Positions 23,701 to 34,389 of a stretch of 64,000 nt of DNA are shown here, in pieces (positions within the stretch are counted from its first letter, which is position 1; every line of letters begins with the position of its first letter). Location: assembly GCA_947568835.1 (NCBI GenBank), contig OX387605.1, positions 25,937,269 to 26,001,268 on the forward strand, given 5' to 3'. The stretch is from Protonemura montana (Eukaryota > Arthropoda > Insecta > Plecoptera > Nemouridae). The position numbers and the translations under genes were made by a program. The notes beneath the pieces are model-generated. The model was not told the DNA's origin. It made no database searches and saw nothing but the letters and a program-made list of their open reading frames with translations.

Positions 23701-26700
23701 GCGAGGAGCTCGCCATGCGGCTTGATCTCAGCGAGGCACGCGTACAGGTACGGTGAAACGCCCTCCTAATATCCGTGTTGGCCATCATAGGCCATGATTT
23801 GTTTGGTGCGGGAGGAGGAACTCCAATGTTGAGGGACTCGGCACTTTTAACCAGTATTTTGGCGCGATTCCGGCGGAAGATACTTAAGAATCAACAGAAA
23901 GTGAGACTTAGATTGACCAGTTGAGACTTAGAAACGTGTTTTATCAACCATTCATGAACTCACTGTCAAATGCAGGCTCAAGGTCGTTTTTTTGCAGAAA
24001 AAAACCGCTTATTTTGTATCCTATGATTGAGCTCTTTTACGATTAACTGACGTAAATATATCCCTTGTTTCCCCCGGAAGCTACAAAGACTGAGTTCCCC
24101 ACATTCGGTAATCCCCGTTGCGTGCAAGGACCACGGCGAGGCAGACTCGAACCAATTGTCTGCCGGCATTGTCCCGCGTCCGAACAAAGGGACAAGTGCT
24201 ACCGCGTCTTGCGCTCGTCGCCGAGAAGACTTGACGACCAATTTGCGTAATCAAGTGCTGGCTGTTGTGCAATTTAAATCCCCTTTACACCGGCCAACTC
24301 TCGTGGCCCGTTCTAACGACCTGTCGCGCTCTCCGAGTCCCGAGCCCGCGGTTTCACCCTCAATTACTTGCCAATTTCCACCGTAGACGTCGACGTCGCG
24401 CTCGTTCTCAGGCAACTTGCAAACTGTTCTTCAGCGACTATAAAACATCCTGGACCGAGCTTGAATACCCGACCCACTACAGACAAGTCTAAAACTCAAA
24501 CTACCCTCATTATCCAATCTCGCCGCATTAGCCAAGCAATAATGCGCACCACCCTATCTCCCTCTAGCACCTTGCTCCAGTATCGCTTGGTCTCTCTCTT
24601 AAGCAGCAAGCGAGAGTGATCGACGTCCCTGATATCCACCACCAATTACGGATAACTTTCTGTGATCGGATCTATAATCCTGCTGGTCTCAGGACTCTGG
24701 CCGGGCGATATAGCGGCTCCGTTCACAAGCAGACCCCTGCTACTTGCTAGGGGTGCAAAGCGGCTAGGTGCATGGGAACAGCAAACAGAGGCATGGGGTG
24801 CACCAGTTGTTTGTATGCGTTGTTGTGCATGTGCTGCCATTGTGATCGTTGTGTGTAGAGTTCCAATTAAACAGAGATTTGTCTGCTAAAGGTATTATCT
24901 CTGGCCGAGGGAGAGACACAAATCTTCCTTCGTGTCTATCTCTAATTTGTAAGGGCGTAGAGTTAATATCGAGCAGCTAACGTTTCGTTCGATGCGAAAC
25001 TGTGCGGAGGCAATACAACGTAGTATTTTGACTCAACGTTTCGGCTGCAGGTTTCACTCGCCATGCAGGTGTATCGTATTTATAATGCACAACATGCCTC
25101 GTGACGGTGACCAATCCGTCGCTCGTCCAGCCAATAGGTAATTTACTCTAATATCCATTGTATGACATAATATGTCGCCGATTGCACAATAGTCAAGCAG
25201 CATACAGAGTAATTACCATAATGTTGTGCACCACGAGCCGAGCCGGAGAGACAGCCCATTAATATTCAATGACGACTGCAATGCGATTATCAGAGGCTAG
25301 CCACAGAACCGATTGATTCGTTAGTCCGTGGCTAATTGGCTGCTAATTGCTCCAATCAGACGTCGCCTGTCAACACAGCCGCCGGGTGAGCGTCCGAATA
25401 TCACGGCGCTGTTGAACGCCGACGTTATGTGCAGAGATTCATGCTGTTAGGAGTTGACCACCACAGTGCAAGTAGCAACGCACAGAGTTGCCGCTGTCTT
25501 GTAGTAGATTTCCCGGCGTTTCATACTTTGAAATGAAATCACTTGCATTGGTTAAAACTATCAATGTTTTGTGTGGGTAATTTGCTGATGCCGGGACGAC
25601 TCACATGTTCCTCGATGCTTCCTATAGCAAGAACTACACGCGGCTAGCATCTCTCTCCCTCCTACGAGGCTATAACGAGGTGCACATAATTCGCATGACA
25701 ATGCACCGCGTCGAGGGGTCGAGCCGAGCCCCCGGGCGGGGGCGGGGGCGGCGGGCGGTGGACATCCGATTACCCGTCATTGTTGCGACGCGGCGGTGAC
25801 AATGGCGCCGCAATTGGACCCCGTCGACAAAACTCTAAACGACCCCCCGGAGCTTTCTATGAGATTAATTTAGTGTAATTGTAGCCAATTAAGACGCGAT
25901 TCAGTCGCGATTCAGTCGGCGTCGGCTGCGACGACGCCAGACGACGACGCCACGCCATGTGTGTGGTTCAGAGTCCTGCCGCAGCGCGCGCTCGCCGAGT
26001 CAGCTTAATTAGCTCTGAGTGGTCAACGAATATCGGCTCAATTAGCGCGATTATCGAACGCAGTTTTACAAACCTGCCAAATAGTCAATTATCCCCGTCT
26101 AATTATTTCATTCGATTGCAAAAGATCAGCGTCGGAGTGCGGATCGCAAATTGACGGCAACGAATTTCACCCGCAGCCTGCGATTTCATTCAATGGCGTG
26201 TTCAATGTTTTTATCGGGACGATCGGGCGCTGGTCAGCGCAAAGCCAGGCGCTGGCCAGCGCAAAGCCGAGCGCTGTTCAGCGCAAAGCCAGGCGCTGGT
26301 CAGCGCAAAGCCAGGCGCTGGTCAAATCGGCTTAAGCACTCGACCTGGCCGGGACGAAACGCAGTGCGATGCGCTACGGGATCCGATTAACAGGGTGGGC
26401 CTCCCCCCTCCCCCCCCCGCACCCCCCTCCCCATAGCCGAGTGACTTTTGGTTTGAGAGTCACCTACAATGCTTGTGGAATGATCAACGCCCACGTGACA
26501 CGTATGCTCCACGTATACCTGTACCTAACCAACAGAAGAGAAGACAATATGTGAACGACAGCGTCCTCGAGATCTGCCCATTTCTTCGACTGCAGCACGT
26601 GTCTTGAGACGCAAGTTTCCCTCTCCCAAGAAACACAAGCCTCTTGTACTCGTGTCGCGACTCATAGCGACGTCGAGACCATGAGTCTCAGGGACAATGC

Positions 26701-29449
26701 TAACAGCTCACAGTAAAATCTTTCTAAATTATATATAAATTCAATGAAAACGATTTTAATGGCTTTTATAAAAATACTGATTACAATATAAATATTATAA
26801 GTGGGTGGGAGGGTGGAGAGGTTCTTTGCAACGTTGACAACGACGTCGCTAATGCCTGTCATCTTCACAGCCTCGTTTTGCTGCTCTACATTATCGACAA
26901 TGACTTCTTGACAATCAAACTCGGATGCTTCGTTTTATTCGCTAAAAATTCAAAGAGCATTTGTAACAAGAGAATTCAATGGAACCGAGCGTCGGCGTCG
27001 AGACGCCGAGGACATTGCGCGGGGAGTGAAGGGCGTCGCCCTTTAAATTTGTTAACTTCTTTATAAAATCTTGCAGAGAGTGTTTTTTTAGAGTAGCTGC
27101 AGGTTTCTCAATGTGATTAGATGATTTACTGGATGAAATCTGTTTTGTGCGAGTGATTGGTAATCATTATTATGTAAGGTCAACTTTGGTGTCTCATAAG
27201 GAAACAAAATCACTTGTTTTTCTGTCGTTTCATTTTGAGTTTCAGAGCGCCCAAAGTTGTGGCGCCCAAAGTTGTGGCGCCCAAAGTTGTGGCGCCCAAA
27301 GTTGTGGCGCCCAAAGTTGTGGCGCCCAAAGTTGTGGCGCCCAAAGTTGTGGCGCCCAAAGTTGTGGCGCCCAAAGTTGTGGCGCCCAAAGTTGTGGCGC
27401 CCAAAGTTGTGGCGCCTAAAGTTGTGGCGCCCAAAGTTGTGGCGCCCAAAGTTGTGGCGCCCAAAGTTGTGGCGCCCAAAGTTGTGGCGCCCAAAGTTGT
27501 GGCGCCCAAAGTTGTGGCGCCCAAAGTTGTGGCGCCCAAAGTTGTGGCGCCTAAAACTGTGACCTGGTCAGCAATTTAATTGTCTTCGAATGATAAATTA
27601 TCACACATTTTACTAATTTTTGGTTCACATGGAGGTTTTTGCGTGATTATGTAAAAATCTTAAGGGTTTTATATTTAATTTAATTCGCAAAATAACATCT
27701 ACTAAAATGTCTTCGACTCGACAAGAAAGACTTTCATTTGGTTTGTCCTTCGGAAGGTTGCTAACGCAGTGTCCTTCCATTTGTTTCACAGGTGTGGTTC
27801 CAGAACAGGCGAGCCAAGTGGCGCAAGCGCGAGAAGGCGATGGGCCGCGAGAGTTCCAGCTTCATCCACGGAGACTCGTCAGGTGAGAAGTTGGGGTGGG
27901 GTACAACGCACAAGACAGCACCCTCGGTGACAAACCTGAGCCTCACCAAGGCTTGCCCTCGAGCTAGACTCACATGGGCACCGAACTTCTGTGAAATCCA
28001 GGGAATATTGAAGTGTTCTTGGACGTTGGACGTATTAAATTAGCATAATGGTTCAGAGCAACACCCGCGACAGGTGGAGATCGGGGTTCGTGTCCGCGTT
28101 TGGGCATCAATTCTTGAGACAGTTATAGTGTTGATAATAATAAAATACCCCGCGCATTGCAAGCGTTTGCAATTTAAATCAGATTTCATCCTAAAATATT
28201 TAATCTAATCTTAGGAAGGTTCGTGCTGAATTTCCTGGATAATTAGTTCGTTTATTACGTTATTTGCAACTGTACAAGGAAGTGAATGGCCAAAGATAAT
28301 TAACACTTCATTTTGACAAGAATAAACAATTTGAGATTCGGTCCAAAGTTGACATTGCAAAAAAAAACTTGAACGTGAAACTTGCGCCCTTTGTCGCACA
28401 GTCTTTGACAAACACCACGTACACAATTATAACGAGGCGTTAATGCTTATCTCCGACGAGAGATCAGTCGGCCGCCTGTCTGCTCCCATGCTTTGTTGTG
28501 ATAGGTGCTCGCACTCGAAGAGACCAGTTTGATACGACGCGGCCAAAGTGCAGTTACAAGCTGAAAGTTGTGTTGGTTGGCTAATCTTTCGGATCAAATC
28601 GACATATCGTTGTTCTAACAAATCAATTCAGTTCAATGGTTTCGATCTGATTAAATATGCACTGCATGTAGACAGATTGTTAAGATTTCTAATATCTTTA
28701 TTCAAACATTTTTTATACGCTAAGATATGTCTATTTCTAGTCGAACGCTCATCATACACGAAACACAACTCAAAAGATTTTCTCTTGGTAGAATAATTGG
28801 CCAAAGCCTGGGCGTCCTCAATGGTCTAAAGCGGTTTTGCCACCTAAAAACAGATGTCAATTCTGTAGTATGATTGTCAACTTCTTGATCGTCTCGGCTT
28901 GCAGTCGTGGTTGTCTCTAATCACAAATGTCTCTCTGTCGCAGGTCTTCCCGACTTCGGACTGCACGCACACCTCGGCTTCCCGCCGATGCCTCCTGACC
29001 CCTTCTGGCCGGGTTCCCTCGGCTTGGGCCCCGCCGTATTCGGTCTGCCACCAAACGCAGCCGCCGCCCTGGGCCTGCCCTGGGGCCCGGGCCCTGCTAA
29101 ACTCTCGGCACCCTCGTTCCACACACTTCTCTCCCAGTACGTGCTGGCCGGCGGGGGCCTTCCACTCCCGGGTCTCGGAGCGTTCGGTCTGCATCACCAT
29201 CCAGCGCTCCACGCAACAGCGCCGCCACCATCGCCGACGCCGTCCGACGCCGAGTCGCTCAACCTTTCTACTAAGAGTCCGCCGGCGCCGTCAACGTCGC
29301 CAACGTCGTCGTCCGAGTCGCGGAAGAACAGCATCGATTCTTTGCGGATGTTAGCTGCCGAACACCAACAGCTGATGGGACAGCATTCTCGGCTCCACGC
29401 GGCGTCGCCGGCGTCGTCCAAACATGTGCAGGTGCCTGCCAAGTCGTAG
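17671..29449 (+). CDS. hbn: homeobrain-family paired-like homeodomain transcription factor (4 exons)
   Basis: Join 17671-17794, 23494-23747, 27792-27882, 28944-29449: 975 nt, 324 residues. All junctions have GT/AG sites and matching phases (1, 0, 1). Residues 12-27 hold an octapeptide or eh1-like motif, [14 protein letters not shown], a Groucho co-repressor docking type. An acidic Gly/Asp linker (57-75) precedes the homeodomain at 81-140, with [19 protein letters not shown] in helix 2 and [14 protein letters not shown] in helix 3. Q50 at residue 130 marks the paired-like class. The C-terminal exon is Pro/Leu-rich, with FHTLLSQY and near the end [15 protein letters not shown], an OAR-like motif. 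The exact octapeptide context, [20 protein letters not shown] and the FHTLLSQY block match homeobrain better than Arx or Rx. Drosophila homeobrain is expressed in the anterior brain. It acts in the nucleus as a DNA-binding regulator of TAAT-type sites. Start: first in-frame ATG, with a second ATG adjacent in better context. Confidence 0.93.
19296..19482. promoter_or_regulatory. TAAT-rich tract in hbn intron 1
   Basis: A repeat-free stretch of the 5.7-kb first intron with many homeodomain-type cores, including two TAATTAG sites and several ATTAG or TAAT motifs. This composition suits an enhancer bound by homeodomain factors, possibly autoregulatory, but AT-rich sequence alone could explain it. 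Confidence 0.25.
21256..21306. repeat. 17-bp tandem triplicate
   Basis: Three identical copies of aaggcagtggagttagc in hbn intron 1. Confidence 0.95.
23494..23747 (+). CDS. hbn: hbn coding exon 2 (homeodomain helices 1-2)
   Basis: The acceptor is cacccacag|agtcgg, phase 1, completing codon 42 as Glu. The exon codes the acidic linker and homeodomain positions 1-46 and ends gtacag|gtacgg after Gln46. The break between homeodomain residues 46 and 47 is a classic intron site of paired-class genes. Third positions are strongly G/C, unlike the surrounding intron. Confidence 0.95.
25129..25365. promoter_or_regulatory. TAAT-dense tract in hbn intron 2, candidate enhancer
   Basis: About nine TAAT or ATTA cores in roughly 240 bases of otherwise mixed-composition, repeat-free sequence, including gtaattacc, cattaatattcaat and two ctaattg sites. 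That is about four times the number expected at random base composition. The role is inferred; no conservation data are available here. Confidence 0.3.
26227..26324. repeat. 22-bp minisatellite
   Basis: Four full units and one partial of gcgctggtcagcgcaaagcc plus ag, in hbn intron 2. Each unit contains gcgctg and cagcgc, so it can fold back on itself. Confidence 0.92.
27247..27558. repeat. 15-bp minisatellite in hbn intron 2
   Basis: About 20 nearly identical copies of gcgcccaaagttgtg, ending about 230 bases before exon 3. As 15 is a multiple of three and no stop occurs, it gives open frames on both strands; these are repeat artefacts. The few variants are c to t at one site. Confidence 0.95.
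27792..27882 (+). CDS. hbn: hbn coding exon 3 (homeodomain helix 3)
   Basis: The acceptor is tttcacag|gtgtgg. The exon begins with homeodomain Val47-Trp48 and carries the recognition helix [14 protein letters not shown]. After the homeodomain come [15 protein letters not shown] and a phase-1 donor tcag|gtgaga. At 91 nt it is the shortest exon. Confidence 0.95.
28045..28202 (+). mobile_element. tRNA-derived SINE in hbn intron 3
   Basis: Sense-strand copy with a B-box-like ggttcgtgtccgcg, the arm gggcatcaattcttgagac, an aataataaaa spacer and the full GC-rich tail (taccccgcgcattgcaagcg, then tttgcaatttaaatcag). The A-box side is degraded (taatggttcagagc). It is one-sided, with no inverted arm in front. 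Confidence 0.8.
28944..29449 (+). CDS. hbn: hbn coding exon 4 (C-terminal domain, OAR-like motif)
   Basis: The acceptor is ctgtcgcag|gtcttcc, phase 1, giving GLPDFG. The exon codes residues 158-324 and ends at TAG. It is rich in Pro, Leu, Gly and Ala, with FHTLLSQY in the first third, a Ser/Pro/Thr segment, then the OAR-like [16 protein letters not shown] possible AATAAA polyadenylation signal lies at 30,293-30,298, about 0.85 kb downstream. Confidence 0.92.
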
Positions 29450-30750
29450 GCGTCGTCGAGCGGGAGGAGAGTGCGTTACCAAAGTGGGGTTGCCGTGGGG
29501 GGGAGGCGTTGGATAATTCTGTGAGAACAATGTGGGACCCATTAGAAGCCAATACTGGTGGTTAGGTCTAATTTAGTGTTGCGATGCTAGTTCGAGGACG
29601 CCCGCTTGGGGCGCAATGGTCAAGAGGTCATGTGTGACGTTTGGAGACGATGCCGGTTGGTTGGGATCCGACGCTTCAAATGCATCGCGACGCCGTCGTC
29701 GTGACGTCTGCAAACTCTCAGTCCATGGGCCCAAATCGCTGATCATATTCTGTCAGGTCATCAGAAGAATCCGATTTATAAGTTGACAAAAAGAAGAATA
29801 ATCTTAAGAACTTGTACGATTCTTCATTGAGGGACATTTGTTCATCGCTCCAACATCGACGGCTTGCTGTCTACCCGTAGCCGATAGCGAGAATGATATT
29901 ATGACGGTGCCTATAGAGATTTTGTAACACCCTAGAAAGGCACGTCTTTGTTGAGATGCGTTGCAATGCAGTAGCCACCCAACCCTTACCTCCACGTTGC
30001 TACGTGCGTATATATTCTAGAATAATTGTCTTTAGTTAATTAGCGAGTAGGTAATGTGTATCCCAGGGTCACGTTCTACGGAGATTGGGTTGTAGCCGGT
30101 CCAAACCGGATTACTACAATACAACCATAGCAACTTGATGCGTTCCATCTGTCAGCGTCAACGAGACTGGAAATCTCATCTCACATTGTGACATTGCTGA
30201 CCGGGTCTCGCCGGGATACGAACCAAGAGCTTTCCTGTGTTGCATCCCCAATGCCAAGTGATCTGTACATTGTGTCAAACGTGGAATGCGCAAATAAATA
30301 TTTGTTACACCATTAAACCAGTGCATGGTTGTGAGTCGCCTTCCTCTGCACTCCTTTACTGTCCTTTGCAATCCTCGACGCCGACCAGCGACGCACTGAA
30401 AGCAAGCTCTCATCGACGCCGACGCAGGATTACAGCGTGCGGCGCCACTTTGCAAACGAACGGCCGCTCGAGTGCGTGCGATTCGCGCGATTTTCGACTT
30501 ACGCACCACTCGAGTGCGTGCACGCACAATGGGTGAAATCAGTGTGGCCACTCGAGCAATTGTGCGTCGAGTGGTGACGTCATCGGCAAGGCACGCCGCG
30601 GATCCAGGCTCACCCTGAGGTGCTCACGTGCTCCTGCAAGCTCTGCCGACATTCGGGTCTTAGGACGGTGTTTCCCATGCCAAGATGCTGGAGAAACCAC
30701 GGCAAAGTCATCTAGTGCCTCCGCACCCATGTAAAAGAAGTTGGGTGCTT
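29450..30750. other. hbn 3' flank, probably 3' UTR then intergenic
   Basis: No coding signal. The AATAAA at 30,293-30,298 is the first one I noticed downstream of the stop; whether it ends the hbn transcript is inference. Confidence 0.4.
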
Positions 30751-30752
30751 TT

Positions 30753-30930
30753 TATATTATTATCAACACTATAACCGTCTCAAAAATTGATGCCCAAACG
30801 CGGACTCGAACCCCGATCTCCACCTGTCGCAGGTTTGGGCATCAATTTTTGAGACGGTTATAGTGTTCATAATAATAAAATACCCCGCGCATTGCAAGCG
30901 TTTGCAATTTAAATCAGATTTCATCCAAAT
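30753..30930 (+). mobile_element. Palindromic tRNA-SINE
   Basis: Two arms of about 37 bases in inverted orientation (aacactataaccgtctcaaa and tttgagacggttatagtgtt at their outer ends) flank a core with tcgaaccccgatctccacct, the B box read backwards. The right arm continues into the family tail (accccgcgcattgcaagcgt). The whole unit can fold into a long hairpin. Confidence 0.8.
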
Positions 30931-31269
30931 GCAAGCGTGTTTTAGCCAACAGGGCCAAACAATGAACTCGCTATTAGTTTTAGTTATGTCGCTGTTTTAG
31001 TTATGGAAGACTGAGGGTTGGTAATATCGCGGGCTAATTGACAGTTTGGCCCTAGAGTTGTCTTTCCGTCTGTCATTTCGTGTTTCAAATGTAAACCAGT
31101 TTCTTGATATACATAATTTCAAACAACATTTGTTCTTATTACGTTTAGAAATAATGCTCATCAATCTGCGTGCCCATCGTCTACTTTACACTGCATCTCG
31201 TGCGTGAGCTTGCGACACTCTGACGCATATTTGAAGGCAATACGCATCAATCTGCGTGCCCATCAGCGG

Positions 31270-31418
31270 AATTTAATTTCGATATTTCTCGTAGGTTAAC
31301 TCGCTTTTTAATATCGTTACGTGTTTATCAATCGTTGAGGTAAACATTGACGGAGATCTTTTGAGCATGAAAAGTCTCAAAAGCGAGTTAACCTACGAGA
31401 AATATCGAAATTAAAATT
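31270..31418. repeat. 38-40-bp inverted repeat (MITE-like hairpin)
   Basis: Left arm 31,270-31,308 begins atttaatttcgatatttctc and ends taactcgctttt. Right arm 31,379-31,418 is its reverse complement with one extra A. The spacer is about 70 bases with no open frame. A 20-base direct repeat, catcaatctgcgtgcccatc, occurs at 31,159-31,178 and again at 31,245-31,264 just outside the left arm. I do not recognise a family. Confidence 0.8.
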
Positions 31419-31654
31419 CATACGACAGTGGCTCCACTTAACGTGATGTTCCGGTACTCTGCATTTTTGTCGGTAAGGTAGTCATTTGGCGGCCATCTTT
31501 CACGCAGAGACTACAACATTGACGTTGAAACTCTACCTTTACGCTCCTATTCGTTTGCTGGACTGTTTTTATATGCATGACGAATTCTACTCAAAATGTA
31601 AATAAAGATGGGTTGATATTTATGACGGTTTCCAGACTCTTAGCCAAGAAACAG

Positions 31655-32310
31655 GCCAAGCATCGGCCAAGCATCGACCAAGCATCGACCAAGCATCGAC
31701 CAAGCATCGACCAAGCATCGACCAAGCATCGGCCAATCATCGGCCAATCATCGACCAAGCATCGACCAAGCATCGACCAAGCATCGACCAAGCATCGACC
31801 AAGCATCGACCAAGCATCGACCAAGCATCGGCCAATCATCGGCCAATCATCGACCAAGCATCGACCAATCATCGACCAAGCATCGACCAAGCATCGACCA
31901 AGCATCGACCAAGCATCGACCAAGCATCGACCAAGCAGCGGCCAAGCATCGACCAAGCATCGACCAAGCATCGACCAAGCATCGGCCAATCATCGGCCAA
32001 TCATCGACCAAGCATCGACCAATCATCGACCAAGCATCGACCAAGCATCGACCAAGCATCGACCAAGCATCGACCAAGCATCGACCAAGCATCGACCAAG
32101 CATCGACCAAGCATCGACCAAGCATCGACCAATCATCGACCAAGCATCGACCAAGCATCGACCAAGCATCGACCAAGCATCGACCAAGCATCGACCAAGC
32201 ATCGACCAAGCATCGGCCAAGCATCGACCAAGCATCGACCAAGCATCGCCCAAGCAGCGGCCAAGCATCGACCAAGCATCGACCAAGCATCGACCAAGCA
32301 TCGGCCAAGA
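31655..32310. repeat. 11-bp minisatellite (ccaagcatcga), about 60 units
   Basis: Units vary mainly at two sites: catcgacc versus catcggcc, and aagcat versus aatcat. The unit has no stop in most frames and 11 is not a multiple of three, so the same 33-base super-period is translated in several frames and on both strands. Blocks such as ggccaatcatcggccaatc recur at intervals, suggesting segmental duplication within the array. Confidence 0.95.
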
Positions 32311-33365
32311 AACTACACCATGGATCCATAAAAGAAAAAGATTACTCGCACTTTTACGCACTTTCACGCACACTCTCACGCATGCCGGCGCAGATTAGAA
32401 GCGAAGAGGACAATGTCCCGACCATTAGCCGTCTCCTAATCGCATCTCGGCGTCGTTCTCGGCCGGTTAACCACGCTGCCAGCCAATCGCCCCCCCAGTC
32501 CATCCCATGGTTCGGCTCGGGGAAAAATAGTTTGGTTAAATTGGTATCACATCTCGAGCTACTCGGCGACCCCAGTGCTTTGCTAGTCATTGATCTATCG
32601 AACTGAATGCTCTAATAAAGAGCTCAAAGAGCGTCCCCCAACCCCCCAACCCCCAACCGATCGGCCCCTTGCTCGAGCTGCAACTCTAATTCAGAGACTC
32701 ATATTAGATAAACGCCGCTCGCACGAATCGCGGGTCGACGACGCCGTCAAAGAGCTTCGAGGGCGTCAGCGTTCGAGCGAGGACGCCGATTGAAAAGTTT
32801 AATATAGTTCGTCGGCGTCGCGTCGTTGCGCTGCATTCCGGCAAATTGATGCAGTTTCTGTTTCAACGGGTAGGTGAGTGGGAGGGGGAGGGGGGAGGGA
32901 GGGGGGAGGGAGGGGGGGCTGTGACCCGAAACAATCGTGGAGTTAATGATGAAAACACAAGGCGCAAGGCGATGAAAGTACTTGATCGCCGGGGCTTTGC
33001 GAGTCGAGATTCAAGTGGCTCTGAGCTGACTCGTGCGATTGTTTTGCCGTCTGATGGCTCACAGTTAATCGGGGCAGAAAGTCGATGCATTGGTTTGAGG
33101 ATCGCCGAGTTAATGGACTTGATGACTTCTAGCGAGAGATGGAGGGGGGGGGGGGGATGGGGGGGGGGGGGTGAGAGAACGCATTCTGTGAAACGAACGA
33201 CCCTCCTTTGTTCCCGAACTGATATTCTATACAATGATTCGCTGTCTGCTCTGTTCTTAATTAGATTCTCGACGAGTTTGTGAAGATAATGAGACCTTAA
33301 TATGGCGTAATCTAATCTCGCTATGTGATTAATAATGAAAATTCACAACTTGACTCGAGCGAGCA
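32311..33365. other. Intergenic gap with G-rich tracts
   Basis: No gene supported. G-rich runs lie at 32,882-32,920 and 33,142-33,171. Confidence 0.5.
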
Positions 33366-34347
33366 GTCGCTGAACACTGGAACTGTTCTGATGTCAGAGT
33401 CGCTGAACACTGGAACTGATCTGATGTCAGAGTCGCTGTACACTGGAACTGGTCTGATGTCAGAGTCGCTGTACACTGGAACTGGTCTGATGTCAGAGTC
33501 GCTGAACACTGGAACTGCTCTGATGTCAGAGTCGCTGAACACTGGAACTGCTCTGATGTCAGAGTCGCTGAACACTGGAACTGCTCTGATGTCAGAGTCG
33601 CTGTACACTGGAACTGGTCTGATGTCAGAGTCGCTGTACACTGGAACTGGTCTGATGTCAGAGTCGCTGAACACTGGAACTGCTCTGATGTCAGAGTCGC
33701 TGAACACTGGAACTGCTCTGATGTCAGAGTCGCTGAACACTGGAACTGCTCTGATGTCAGAGTCGCTGAACACTGGAACTGCTCTGACGTCAGAGTCGCT
33801 GAACACTGGAACTGCTCTGATGTCAGAGTCGCTGTATACTGGAACTTCTCTGATGTCAGAGTCGCTGAACACTGGAACTGCTCTGATGTCAGAGTCGCTG
33901 AACACTGGAACTGCTCTGATGTCAGAGTCGCTGAACACTGGAACTGCTCTGATGTCAGAGTCGCTGAACACTAGAACTGGTCTGATGTCAGAGTCGCTGA
34001 ACACTGGAACTGCTCTGATGTCAGAGTCGCTGAACACTAGAACTGCTCTGATGTCAGAGTCGCTGAACACTAGAACTGCTCTGATGTCAGAGTCGCTGTA
34101 CACTGGAACTGGTCTGATGTCAGAGTCGCTGAACACTGGAACTGGTCTGATGTCAGAGTCGCTGAACACTGGAACTGCTCTGATGTCAGAGTCGCTGAAC
34201 ACTGGAACTGGTCTGATGTCAGAGTCGCTGAACACTGGAACTTCTCTGATGTCAGAGTCGCTGTATACTGGAACTGCTCTGATGTCAGAGTCGCTGTATA
34301 CTGGAACTTCTCTGATGTCAGAGTCGCTGTATACTGGAACTTCTCTG
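33366..34347. repeat. 33-bp minisatellite, 29 full units plus a partial
   Basis: The unit starts gtcgctgaacactggaactg and is exactly 33 bases, so it reads as an 11-residue repeat on both strands. On the plus strand it reads SLNTGTALMSE; on the minus strand it reads VPVFSDSDIRA. Variants (aac/tac, gct/ggt/tct/gat/gtt) change amino acids in both readings. No start context, splice site or signal peptide supports a gene on either strand, so I annotate DNA repeat only. Confidence 0.92.
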
Positions 34348-34389
34348 GCTGAAAGTCGAACTAGACACGTGGCTTCGATCCTAGTTTGA

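Noticed and set aside
17671..29449. Additional homeobox genes (rx, otp) expected beside homeobrain
   Set aside because: I looked for their homeodomain signatures on both strands in this window and found none; they may lie outside it.
31577..32398. 273-codon plus-strand frame and 118-160-codon minus-strand frames with KHRPSIDQAST or LGRCLVDAWSM repeats
   Set aside because: Produced by the stop-free 11-bp minisatellite, which is open in several frames on both strands; no independent gene signals.
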